Source: Leptasterias polaris (Eukaryota; Echinodermata; Asteroidea; Forcipulatida; Asteriidae). From it: DNA of 64,000 nt. Made by a program: the position numbers and the translations under genes. The stretch is taken from NCBI GenBank assembly GCA_037783415.1, contig JAZGTN010000037.1, positions 620,001-684,000 of the forward strand. The letters are read 5' to 3'. Under the pieces are notes generated by a model. That model searched no databases. It was not told where the DNA came from and worked only from the letters and a program-made list of their open reading frames with translations. Positions 24,140-34,700 of this stretch are shown here, piece by piece (within the stretch, counting starts at the first letter, position 1; the number at the start of each line of letters is the position of its first letter).

Positions 24140-24560
24140 GGGGTCACTGGTAGGCGTTCTTTCGCCTTTCACCATTGTAGACCCTGGTTCGAATCCAACC
24201 CCAGTCCAGAGACTTGCGGGTTGGAATTTCAGTCCCTACCCATGCCCAGTTTCTTAGAGCTGCTTAAGCACAAGGTTACCTGCAAAATAACTGTCATATG
24301 CACCATGTTTGACTGGTATCCTGCTAATTTTTGCTTGTAGCAGATTTGTATAAAGCAAAATTGTCTGCTTGAGCCGCTCTATGAAATTGGGCCCTGATTG
24401 TGTAGGTTTTCCCCCCATTTGGGGTTTTCCCCCCATTTGGGGTTTTCCCCCCATTTGGGGTTTTCCTCTCGCATCTAAAACTTAACATTTCTTCATTGAC
24501 TCCAATTCATCCTGTTATTGGCGCCTGCGCTGTTGGATTTGTAATGAAATAATAAATTAA
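24140..24560 (+). repeat. SINE-A carrying an inserted GGGCCC MITE
   Basis: The SINE-A B-box (CCTGGTTCGAATCCAACCC) precedes a GGGCCC MITE at about 24244-24395, which ends CTCTATGAAATTGGGCCC. After that the SINE body resumes. A short 18-bp tandem (GGTTTTCCCCCCATTTGG, three to four units, 24410-24468) replaces the single CCTCCCACATC step. Confidence 0.65.
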
Positions 24561-25194
24561 GTGCATACTCTGTAGTTTACAATAATGAAAACTGGTGTAT
24601 ATTTTCAAGAGGAATACCTTAGTGCTGTTTGGGAGGTCAATGTGACATGCAATGCATCACTTGCAAGCTGCACAAGCAGCAGGAGTGGGGTGGGTACCTT
24701 ATCGTTCTGCAATAGATGCCATAAAATGGCAGACAGAGCAGCTCGATAACATCCCACAGGCTTGGAGTTTTTAGGACAGGATTTTGTCTCCTGATGATGG
24801 AGGAGTGAGTTTTGTTGCCAGTACCTGAAGGTCAAATCATACAATTTCTCTGTATCAGTTTTTCATGGACTCAGAAGAAACATTACTGGAATTGTGAGCA
24901 ATTTTGAACCAAAGACGGTTTTGAGGAATACTTTGAGTTGTTGTGACATTACAAGTTAAGGTGTGAACATGTTTGTCTTGAGTAAGGTTTGGAACATTGC
25001 TAGGTAGGAGAAGAATCTCAAGACTTATGTTAGTGAAGCACCATGTGATTAAATTTTTCTTTTAAGTCATGTAAGTTGTGGTAGTTCTGGGAGTTGTTAC
25101 CTCTCCTGCCGCTTCTTAGGTTGTATCATAAACTTGGGTTTGATCCCTGGCTATACGACAGTAAGTTGTATGGCTTCTGACCGGCATCTCCGAA

Positions 25195-25450
25195 GAAAAA
25201 TATTTACAAAATAGGAAGACTGCCGACAATAGGGCCAGGGCTAGATAGCTCAGTTGGGGGGCGTTTTCGCAGCTGTAACCAGTAACTGTTTCGGTCATTG
25301 GCCAGTGATTAACCAATGGCCAATTCAACCGAATCAGTTCTGGTTACAATCATAACAATGCACCCCTGGTAGAGCACAGGCACGTTAATCTGGAGGTCAC
25401 AGGTTCAAATCCCGCTCCAGTTATTATTATTTTTCCAGCCCAAAATAAAA
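25195..25450 (+). repeat. SINE-B copy interrupted by a 105-bp hairpin
   Basis: The tRNA-like head (GCTAGATAGCTCAGTTGG) resumes as TGGTAGAGCACAGGCACGTT and ends at AGGTTCAAATCCCGCTCC. Between them lies a palindromic insert with GTAACCAGTAACTG on the left and CAGTTCTGGTTAC on the right. Confidence 0.7.
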
Positions 25451-25879
25451 TTACAAAAATTATCACATGGTGTCACTGAAATTAGATTCAAGAATGTCTG
25501 TCTTTAATGCACACATTTTTCTCTTTGAAAAGAATGAAATATTAATGCAAATAAAATATTGAATGCTGGCTCAAATAAAGTTAATAATGTGCCTACGACT
25601 ATTTCAGTGTGAACGGTGTGCATTCAAAATGCGCACTTCATTTTGTATGTGTACAATATGCAATTCTCTCTTGATGTGTTCGATTTCTTTGTGAAAGGTT
25701 ATCCTACAAAATTGGTTGTTAATTTCAGATAATATCAATAACAAAGCAATCACTTTTCATATATTACCTTGTCATGTGGCCATGGGGGCCAATAAAATTA
25801 GAAGAAGAAAAAATGTTATGAATTACTAAGTCTCTTTTTTTCACTCTGGTCTCATTTTTGTTTGTGGATATATAGGAAT

Positions 25880-26540
25880 TGCATTAAGCTTTGCATCAGC
25901 AGTTCGTCTGCTCAACCTAAACAGGTTTTAAAAATATTTTTGGGGTATTCAGTTTGCGCTACAGCATCTTGTAAGTGGTTATTAAAAATGTAACTCTGCA
26001 TGACTGTAAAAACATAATGAGCGCTTTAGGACACCAAAGTCTATCTAAGAACTGAGTTTTATTATTATTATTGTAAAAGAATAACAAATTGCTCTCTGTG
26101 GGATTTGAGGTATCAATGTTTGGTTTGCGGTTACACCATGTGTATATCTACTTGCTGGGTAGATTATGCATCAGCAGTTCGTCTGCTCAATCACAACAGG
26201 TTTGAAAAATATTTGTTGGGTATTCAGTTTGCGCTTGTAAGTGGTCATGAATGTTACATGTACAACTATAAAATGGGTCCTAAAATTACAAATGTAACTC
26301 TGCATGCCTGTAATGAGTGCTTTAGGACACCAAAGCCTATAAGAACCGAGTTATATTATTATTTGTTATAAAATAATAACAAGTTGCTCTCTCTAGGATT
26401 TGAGGCAATGCATGGTGAGGTATCAATGTATATTTGGTTTGCGGTAACACCATGTGTATATCTACTTGCTGGGTAGATTATGCTCTTTTGAGAACTTGTC
26501 TTGCTATTTATTCTACTGCCGCAGAGTAGATTTTTGGGAA
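25880..26540 (+). repeat. Local duplication around CATCAGCAGTTCGTCTGC
   Basis: 25890-25960 and 26165-26245 share CATCAGCAGTTCGTCTGCTC and GGGTATTCAGTTTGCGCT. 26097-26175 and 26390-26485 share GCTCTCTCTAGGATTTGAGG-like, GGTATCAATGTTTGGTTTGC-like and CTACTTGCTGGGTAGATTAT blocks. The second block also occurs inverted at 50450-50575. Confidence 0.65.
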
Positions 26541-28261
26541 TTCGCTCTTTAGTTATGTGGCGTGTCATGGTCGAGCGGAATAGTTCTCTGGACCCAATCT
26601 CAGGTGTTGCCTTTGAATGGGCCTCCAGATACTGTGCGCCTTGTAAATGCTCTACTGTTATTATGGTGAAAAACAAGATACAGGGGAGTTCCAAAGTGCA
26701 GCGGTATGAGGAAAAAGCTAGCAGAATATCTGACAGTACTGGCCTTTCGGGAACAGATAAGGAACATAAAGGATCAGAAGATGCAGCAAAAATGTGTAGT
26801 GAAGATGCGAACAGAAGGGAGTGAGAGACCTTCCAACATGCCATGAATTTTTTTAATTTGGCCGTAAAAATTATCATTCATCACCAATTTTTGTATACAT
26901 GTATTTATTCATGAAAAAATAAAACAATTCTCAATTCAAACAGAGATATGAATTATTTAAAACTGTATTTACCTCCTTTAGTGTTGACCGATGTATACAT
27001 GTAAGTTCACTTATTGTGATAAAAACCTTAATGAGTGGTTCACGAAAACATGATTCTATTTCCAAAAAATGTTTATTGCTATCAACATTTGAACATCAAA
27101 ACACAAAAATATAAACATCAAGAAACATTTTTTTGCGTCAGCATGTGACTTGCTTGATAAATAGCATCAACAATAACAATGACCTCTGATAAAAAATCTT
27201 TGTACAAAATGTAACAAAACAACGTTTTGTCAATAAAACTTGACAGAAATAGAATAAACTGCCCCGCCCCCCGAAGCAGACAGGGACCAGACCTTCATAA
27301 TGCCAGTATGCACAAAACAATTTTTAGCACAGAAAAATCCTGCTCAGCAAAAACAGGTTACCAAAATGCAATTGTTTGTGACTGGTTTCGTGCTTATATT
27401 TGCTTAGCAGACAAATTTGCTAAGCACCTTTGGGCTCTTGATTCAATTTCATAGAGCTGCATAAAACAACATTTCCAAGCACCAGTTGACAGTTGCCAGT
27501 CAAATACCGCATAATGTATACTTGTGATTGGTTTTCCAATTGTTTGCATAAAAGGTAAACTACCCATCACCTTAAAGCCCGGATCATACTTAACATGAAT
27601 TGTGAAAGCGAAGCAAATTTCCTTTCGTCACAATTGGGAAAACAGCGTAACCTTATTGTGTCATAATTGGCATCACATTCACTTTCGCATATGAACCAGA
27701 AGTATGAACCAAGCTTAGAGTAACAAACAGGCGTGAATATATCCTTGCTTTTTGAAATAATCCTTATAAATAACTTGTAAAATAACAGCATCCAACAATA
27801 ACAACCATGTAGCCACATTGTTTAGTGGCTGTATATCATTCAGAGTTAACTGTTATGAATTTAGGAAGAGACAAAATTCATATCAATTAGTGTACAAAAA
27901 AGACCACAACTCAATACCAGCTTATTACACTAACAAAACAACCTACATTTGCTTCTTGTAACAACGTGGTGGGTAAACCTTTTATGGTTAGCTGTGTCAC
28001 ATCCCTGTAAAAAAAAAATAGCGTACGTCGCTCTCCAGGTGCTCTGTGCAAAACAATTTATCTCAGCACCATTGGGTTTGTGTGTAAACCTCTTTATGGG
28101 TTATGCTGGGCATGAAACAATTTGACTCGCCAAAATAAGGTTACCAACCAAAATACAGTGTCAAACGTAACCACCTTTAACTGGTTTGCTGCCTAGTTTC
28201 GCTTGGCAGAAAGTTGTTAAACAAAATCTTTTGCTTAGGCAGCTCTACAAAATTGGGATCT

Positions 28262-28590
28262 GAACAGGGAAATAATAAACCACAAGGGAAACTGACTGGG
28301 TAAATTTTTAAATGATTTTGGGTTGAACAAAGAAAAATTGACAAGAGCGGGATTTGAACCAACGACCTCCGGTTTAACGTGCCGGCGCTCTACCAACTGA
28401 GCTATCTAGCCCTATGTTGGCGGTTTCCCTATTTTGTCAATCTGCCGTGTAGCCAGGGATCACACCCAAGTATACGATACAACCTGGGAAGCGGCAGCCA
28501 GGGGATCACCTTAAGGGGATGCGACTTTTTATATCAGATATCAAATAACAAACCACAAGGGAAACTGACTGGGTAAATTTTTTTACCAGA
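28262..28590 (-). repeat. SINE-B composite with duplicated ends
   Basis: A minus-strand tRNA-like head at 28345-28415 (A-box TAGCTCAGTTGGTAGAGCG, B-box GTTCAAATCCCGC on the reverse strand) lies between two copies of AACCACAAGGGAAACTGACT (28274 and 28551). A hairpin-prone block, GCCGTGTAGCCAGGGATCAC with GCGGCAGCCAGGGGATC, sits in the middle. Confidence 0.7.
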
Positions 28591-30499
28591 ATTTGATTAC
28601 AAGCAAAAACATAAAGTCACACATAGCATCTGTGACTGATATGCTGCTTGTTTCAGCTTAAGCAGCTCAATGAAATTCGGCCCTGTTCTTGGAAAAAGTG
28701 TTTGAGATTAAAAAAAGATCAGATTGTGAAGTTTTTCTGAACAATTCAGTTTGTTTTCTTAAAACTGATGGTCTGAAAATACTGATCCTCACCATCGACT
28801 CTTTCAGAAGAAAACTTCTTATAAGAGTGTTTAGTGAAGCTGGGAAATCATCCCTTTTCTTAAAAACACATTCATTTATCAACAGGAAGGCAAAACATTA
28901 AATATAGAAGACAACAAGCAAAATGGAAGCTTTTAAAACAAGAACAGTACATCAAAAAGGATGGCATTTAAAGAACTGGTGGGTAAAGTTTGATCAAAAT
29001 TAACATGATTATTAAGACTAAGGTCTCGTCCAAATCAAGCGACTTTGGCTACGGCTATGACAACATTGAAGGCACAGCCACTGCCCAAGCCATTAATTTG
29101 GACACAACATAATAGCTCACTGCAATTACTTAAATCTGGTTCCCTTTTAATGTTATTAAGTCAACCTTTTGCACTGGGCAGTAACCAGTCTTAACTTGAT
29201 TTCTACAGCTATTCTTCCAAAATTAACACATGCAAACAAAAAACAATCGTCTGCTTACTTTTGTTTTGTAGAAAAATAGATCAGCCCATTTGGCTTTTTC
29301 TTGTCAATTAACATTAAGTTTGTGTTTGACCACTTTACAATAGACTGTGCAAGTCTTGCGCGTATGGAACACATGAACAAACTTGAACAAAGACTATACT
29401 TCCCATCTTTTAGAATTCTAATAATACACAATTCTTGAAAAATAAAAATACCAATAGCAATTAACACAATTTCATTTTTTATGCAATTAAAATTAACAAA
29501 ATTAAAACGGGACAAGGATAGTTCTTTTTTAGAAACCACATTTGCCAATCACACCCGAATTTGTGCGACCATTACATATGTTTAATTATAAAATGAGCAT
29601 CAGTTGGGCAGAATGCTAAAATTGTTTACAAATAACCGAAAACAGAGGACAAGTCTTATTCTCATGTGCTCTTTGATGATTTTTAAAATTTATTTTACTT
29701 TCATATATTTCCTGGCTCATTTTTACTTTCCTAACAATTGGCTATAATTTTTATAACCATAAACTACGTTAAACTAAATCATTTTAAAAAAGAAAGAATT
29801 GCGAGCACACGTTAAACTCAATACGGCTGGGACCAACTTGGTTCTGGAAGTTGGAATATGCGCAAGACTTGCACAGTCTATTGCCAGTCTACATTCATCA
29901 AAAACTTGGCAACTGAAATAAAGACCTACATGTAGATACTTTTGTAAAAATAATTAAGTGAAGTTATTTGGGGTTCCACTGAAACTATTTTGTGATGAAA
30001 AATAAAACTTGGCTAGGAAGTCAACATTTTTTCACTGTGGATTCTTTTTTCTCAGCCAACATTCTTACTTGATTTTTTCTTTCCAAAACCGTTAAAATTC
30101 AAACATCCACATGGTGTTCACCTCTGCTTTAAACCAATGAAAATGCAAGGTTTCTAACTTTTGAGTTGAGATAGATTCTGGGTGGTAAAAAAAAAAGAGT
30201 ACCGAAAGCATTTGTGCACCTTCAAAATATAAATAAATAACCTCCATGAAAGTTATGAATATAATAAGTGTATTAAAATAAATGCATCTTTGAATGGTAG
30301 TTTGCCATTTCCCTGTATTACAAATATTAAATAAATATAAAATAAGATATACGGATAAATACAATGATAGAGCATTGCAAGTGTTGGTCAGACAACTTTT
30401 AGTTTTAGGGGTCGTGCTATAGGTAAACCTCTAAACATGGCTGACATATCTGCATGTGCCTGGCATTTCTCATTTGGGAATTTGGGAGATAAAATCAGG

Positions 30500-31058
30500 G
30501 TCTAATCATTTCATAAAGCTGTTAAAGGCACTGGACACGTTTGGTAATTACACAAAATATATATATTAGCATAAAAACTTACTTGCAACGGAGAGCTGTT
30601 GATAGTAAAAAACATTGTGAGAAACGACCCCTCTGAAGTAACGTAGTTTTTGAGAAAGAGGTAATTTGTCACTAAAATATTTGAATCTGAAAAAGACTTC
30701 AGGCCTGAAGCCTTTTTCAGGCATCTGAAAGCACACAAATTTGTGCAACAAGGGTGTTTTTTCTTTCATTATTTTCTTGCAACTTCGATGACCAATTCAG
30801 CCCAAATTTTCACAGGTTTGTTATTTTATGCATATGTTGGGATACACCAGGTGACAATACTGGTCTTTGATAATTACCAAACGTGTCCAGTGCCTTTAAG
30901 CAGAAACATCTGCTTGGCAAAGTTCTTTGCTAAGCAAACAATGAGTGGAGCACTAGTTTCAACAATGTAAACTTTATGGAATTTTTGAGTGGTTTCTGCT
31001 AAGCCATATCTTTGTGCTTAGCAAGTTTCGTGCTTGCAGGCTTTATGAAACTGGACCC
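30500..31058. mobile_element. GGGCCC MITE split by a TTAA MITE
   Basis: The outer element runs from TCATTTCATAAAGCTGTTAA to GGCTTTATGAAACTGGACCC. Its own GCTGCTTAAGCA motif supplied the TTAA target used by the inner element (30526-30899). After the insert the sequence resumes as TTAAGCAGAAACATCTGCTT. Confidence 0.85.
30526..30899. mobile_element. TTAA MITE with near-perfect 29-bp TIRs
   Basis: Flanked by TTAA at 30522-30525 and 30896-30899. The left terminus AAAGGCACTGGACACGTTTG is an exact complement of the right terminus CAAACGTGTCCAGTGCCTTT, and the match continues through GGTAATTA. The interior holds CTTACTTGCAACGGAGAGCT and CCAAATTTTCACAGGTTTGT, shared with copies near 53233 and 56587. 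No ORF of note is present. The terminal identity suggests it is young. Confidence 0.88.
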
Positions 31059-31183
31059 AAACAAAAGATCTGGGGCAAGTTCATAGAGCTACTGGTAGTT
31101 TGTTAGGAGATTGCCTGAAACTAGTTGCCTGTTAATTGCCCGATGTGACATAAAGCACATCGACTTCCCTCTGAGTATACTTC

Positions 31184-31322
31184 AGGCCTAGGATTTCATC
31201 TTTGATAACAAGCCAATTTTCATTTTGCAAATCTTAAAGTCTATGGTAAAGTTTCGAAGTGGCACCAAGGCCAGGACCAGGGCAACAGAGGCCATGGCCT
31301 CTGCGTAATTCCAAGCCTGATA
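31184..31322 (+). repeat. CAGGCCTGGAATTTCAT repeat copy
   Basis: It runs from CAGGCCTAGGATTTCATCTT to TGCGTAATTCCAAGCCTGAT, with inverted CAGGC termini. It includes CTTAAAGTCTATGGTAAAG and GGGCAACAGAGGCCATGGCC. Same family as 36370-36525. Confidence 0.65.
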
Positions 31323-31624
31323 GTTATCTGAGGGGTCAAACAATGGTGAAACAATTGAAACGCCAAGCTACATGTACATGTATGCGCATTGTGCAGCAAA
31401 AAAGATGGGCGATGATGTTGGGCAACATCCTTTTGACCTCCACGTGGGGGCGCCATACTCAATTGACATCATGAGCATAAGGTCTATAGTACTATACAAG
31501 TATTCCGCCACTACTATATATACTTCTGGCAGTTGGGAATTTGAATCCTGATATAAATCATGTATGCACAGTATCGAGAATAAACTTTCATTGGCAGTGA
31601 TGTGCATTTAAAAAAAGCATCACA

Positions 31625-31792
31625 TTTTATAAGCACAAAAACTCGCTAAGCACAGTAAAGCAGATTCCGGTTACCCACAACAAAATCTTTGAAGTTGACA
31701 ATGCTGCACCTGATATTTTGGTAGGTAACCTAGTTTTGGTAAGCAACATTGTTTATGATTGTGCTTAAGCAGCTCTATAAACTTGGGCCCAG
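31625..31792. mobile_element. GGGCCC MITE overlapping a coding 3' end
   Basis: A short subfamily copy (GCACAAAAACTCGCTAAGCA at left; GCTTAAGCAGCTCTATAAAC then TTGGGCCC at right). Its right end overlaps the last codons and the TAG stop (31775-31777) of the minus-strand ZNF292-like gene. Confidence 0.8.
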
Positions 31793-34700
31793 TTTTGATC
31801 GCATTGCAGGCGAGACATGTTTTTTGGCTGCATAAGTACGCAGCGGTCGCTTAGTTTCCCAGGGTAGCTTCGGGTCATTAATACCTGTGAAACTCCCATG
31901 GTAAGAGTGTGGGCTTGTTTTACGAGTTACATTTGATGGGACAACCTTTGATGGAGTGGAGCGGATTGGAGTGGATTTATTGCAGCTTTTGCCGTTCTGG
32001 TAATTGTTGTTCCGGTCGGATATAACATTTCGAAAAGGAATGGCGGTCTTGTGAATTAAGTCCTGGCTGGCATCTTTGCTTTTATGTAGAAATGAGTTGT
32101 ATTCCTCAGACCATTTGCAGGTGATGTTTGGAGCTAAGGTTATATCAGTTGGAGATTTCTTGGCGTCTTGTTTTTGGGATTTGCTCCGAGTTGTCTTTCG
32201 GGGGGTCTTCGATGCTAGACGAGGTTTCTTTGGCGATGTTGTGGTGGGCGGCATTGTACCAGACTGAGAAGCATTCCGCAGATGGTATCGCCTTGTCTCT
32301 CCCAAGGTCTCGCCGCAATGCTCTGATTCAGAGATTGAACTGCTTGGGCAGTAGCTCACTGGATTGTGGGTTGCTCTGAGATTGTACCTGCCAGTCTTGA
32401 GTTCATTTGTTTGTTCCGGCTTAAGGTTCCTCTCAATAGACTTTGCACTTTTCTTTAGCCTCATTTTGCACTCATTAACACCTCTCCCAGTCAAAAGGGA
32501 AGGACTCTCTACAGCATTGGTTCCGTTAGAAGCTTCCTTCACCTGACTTTGAGGCTCTACAATTGGAAGAGAAGAACAGCTCTCTGCAGGTCTCTTTCTG
32601 CCACTTAGAGACCACCTGCAGCTCATGTCTTGGACCACCTCAAAATCACTACAGTCCGAGTCTGAATCTTTACTCTTGTCTTTAATGGGACATAGAGATG
32701 CCGCAGAACTATGAACCTGCTTGTCCTTGTTCCCATTCACCTTTGTAGACTTTATTTTCCAAATATATTTATTAAAGTCTTGCTTTCTGTACACCGAGGC
32801 GTTGCTAGCTTTTTCATTTGACTCTTGTTTAATTACCTTCTTTACTCTTCCAGAGTTAACCACCCCAAATGACCCCACTTGTCCAACTACAGTTAATTTC
32901 CCGTCTTCATAAACAAATCGTTTAGATATTCCACTTTGCGCCTGGCACTGATTTAAAACACCGGCTTCAAGCTCGAGTTTCTGAACTGGAGAAGGAATTT
33001 GTTCCCTTACAGCTGTTTCTTCTCTTATACAACTTTGCATGGAATCAATGGTCTTGTTGTACTCACTAGCACAAACTTCCATCAAAGATCTCAGAAGTAT
33101 CTCCTTCGATTCTTGAAGAACCTCAGGTTCCTGTTTTACGATTTGGCTATCACCTTGATCCCCTTTCTTTGTTGGACTATCAAAGTCTGTGCTGATCATC
33201 ATGACACTGCCTTCTTGTGATGTACAGCTGGCTGGAGAATCCGGAAGCAGGTCTTCCTGGTCGTATGAAACGTCCACACCCACTCCATCTTTGTAGAGGC
33301 TGGAATCGTTTTGGCAACAAGAAGATTCTGATTCCTCAGAGCACGTGATTTGAAAAGCTCCGTCTTTTTCCTCGTCCGGGCTTTTTACTTCAAACCTGCT
33401 CTGATTCACTGAGTTGTTGAGGTTTTTGTTTTCTGGTTCAAAAGTCTGCAATTTGTTCGCAGAGTTGACAAAGAGTTGATGTCCAGAGGGAAAGTGGTTT
33501 GTAATCTGTTGTTGGTCATTTTGGTTTTCGATGGCAGAATGGGTGGAGACTGTCTGTTGGCTAGCTGATTCCAAGCTGGCCAACTCTCCTTGTTCAACAG
33601 AGTAAGCGTTTGTGTTTGAGTTGATAGAAGACTTTGCATTGATTGGCTGTTGGTAGATGCATTGCTGGTTGGTTGAATGTGAGTTGGTCAGCTGGGAATC
33701 AGTGGAAGACTGCTCTGCATTTGGGCTTAGACAGGAAATGGCGTTTAAGTCGACTAAGTGTTGGTGGGTGGATTGCTGCTTGATTGATTCCAAACTGGTC
33801 AACTTTTGTTCACTAGGAATAATCTCCATGGCAGAGTTTACAACCAACTCAGAGGTGTTGAGCTGCTCACAAGGTGACACCTGGTTAGTTGATTCCAAGA
33901 ACACCAACTGCTCTTCAGTGGAATACATTAGTTGGGTCGGGCTAACAGCTAGCTCAGAGTTGACCAACTGTCGCTGATCGGTGGAATACACTGGTACTGG
34001 TACGGTGGAGCTTATGGCTCCATCAGAGTTCACCAACTGTTGCTGAGGTGACTGCTGTTTGGCCGACTCTAAACTCATCTGCTCTTGTCCAGTCATAAAT
34101 TTGTCGTTTGCCTGTGGATTAAATAATGGTTGGTGGATGGGTTGCTGCTCCACCATTTCTTGGCAACTACTTGGAGTTGTTGATGAATTGGCTTCGGACA
34201 GTGGACTGGTTGAATCTCGACCATTAACATTCATTCCAACGAAATTTATATCTTTGTCAACAAAAGTCGCTCTCAGTCTACTGATAGTATTTTCTAGACT
34301 TTTACACTTCTTGGTTCTCGTTTTCTGGTTCAGTTTGGCATCCCGACTCAGACCAACACTATCTGGTCGAAATGCCTGAGGATAAGGCGCAGGTTTGTTG
34401 CAGTGGACGATGGAATCCTCCAACCATGAATCCATTTCATTCCAGTTCAGTACATGTGACGATGGATCCACAATGCCATCAATTTCTTTGATAGCCGCCC
34501 ACTGTGCACTCAGCTGCTCAGCATCCATGGCAGGTTTGGACAAAACATCTTCTTCCATCAAATTCGCTTGCGGCAGATCATCGAAGTTCTGAAACCAGGT
34601 GTCCATGTCCGATGAGATTTCAGTTGAATTGCTAATACCGCTGTAGATATTTTGCATCAGGGGAGTTGGAGAGTTGGTTTCACCGTCGGCAGAATCTTTG

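Larger units (their letters stand above)
20381..31774. other. Gene-poor region between convergent IPO9 and ZNF292-like gene
   Basis: I see no convincing coding exon in these 11.4 kb. The 3' UTRs of both flanking genes probably occupy part of it. Repeats in order: SINE-C reverse with a SINE-A end (22840-23115); SINE-B with inserted hairpin (23270-23580); SINE-A with inserted GGGCCC MITE (24140-24560); SINE-B with inserted hairpin (25195-25450); a local duplication (25880-26500); GGGCCC MITE fragments (27440-27560, 28160-28260, 28600-28685); SINE-B (28262-28590); a nested pair (30500-31058); two short MITEs (31184-31322, 31430-31490); a GGGCCC MITE (31625-31792). 20640-22800 and 28690-30490 hold AT-rich sequence in which I recognise nothing. 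Confidence 0.6.

Noticed and set aside
26501..26824. 107-aa plus-strand ORF with a Lys/Glu-rich end
   Set aside because: It begins in a dispersed repeat and runs through a SINE-C head. No family resemblance and no splice context.
28345..28415. tRNA gene on the minus strand
   Set aside because: A and B boxes and a D-arm are present, but the 3' side cannot pair with the GGGCTAG acceptor strand and the T-stem is mismatched. The same unit recurs as a dispersed repeat, so it is a SINE head.
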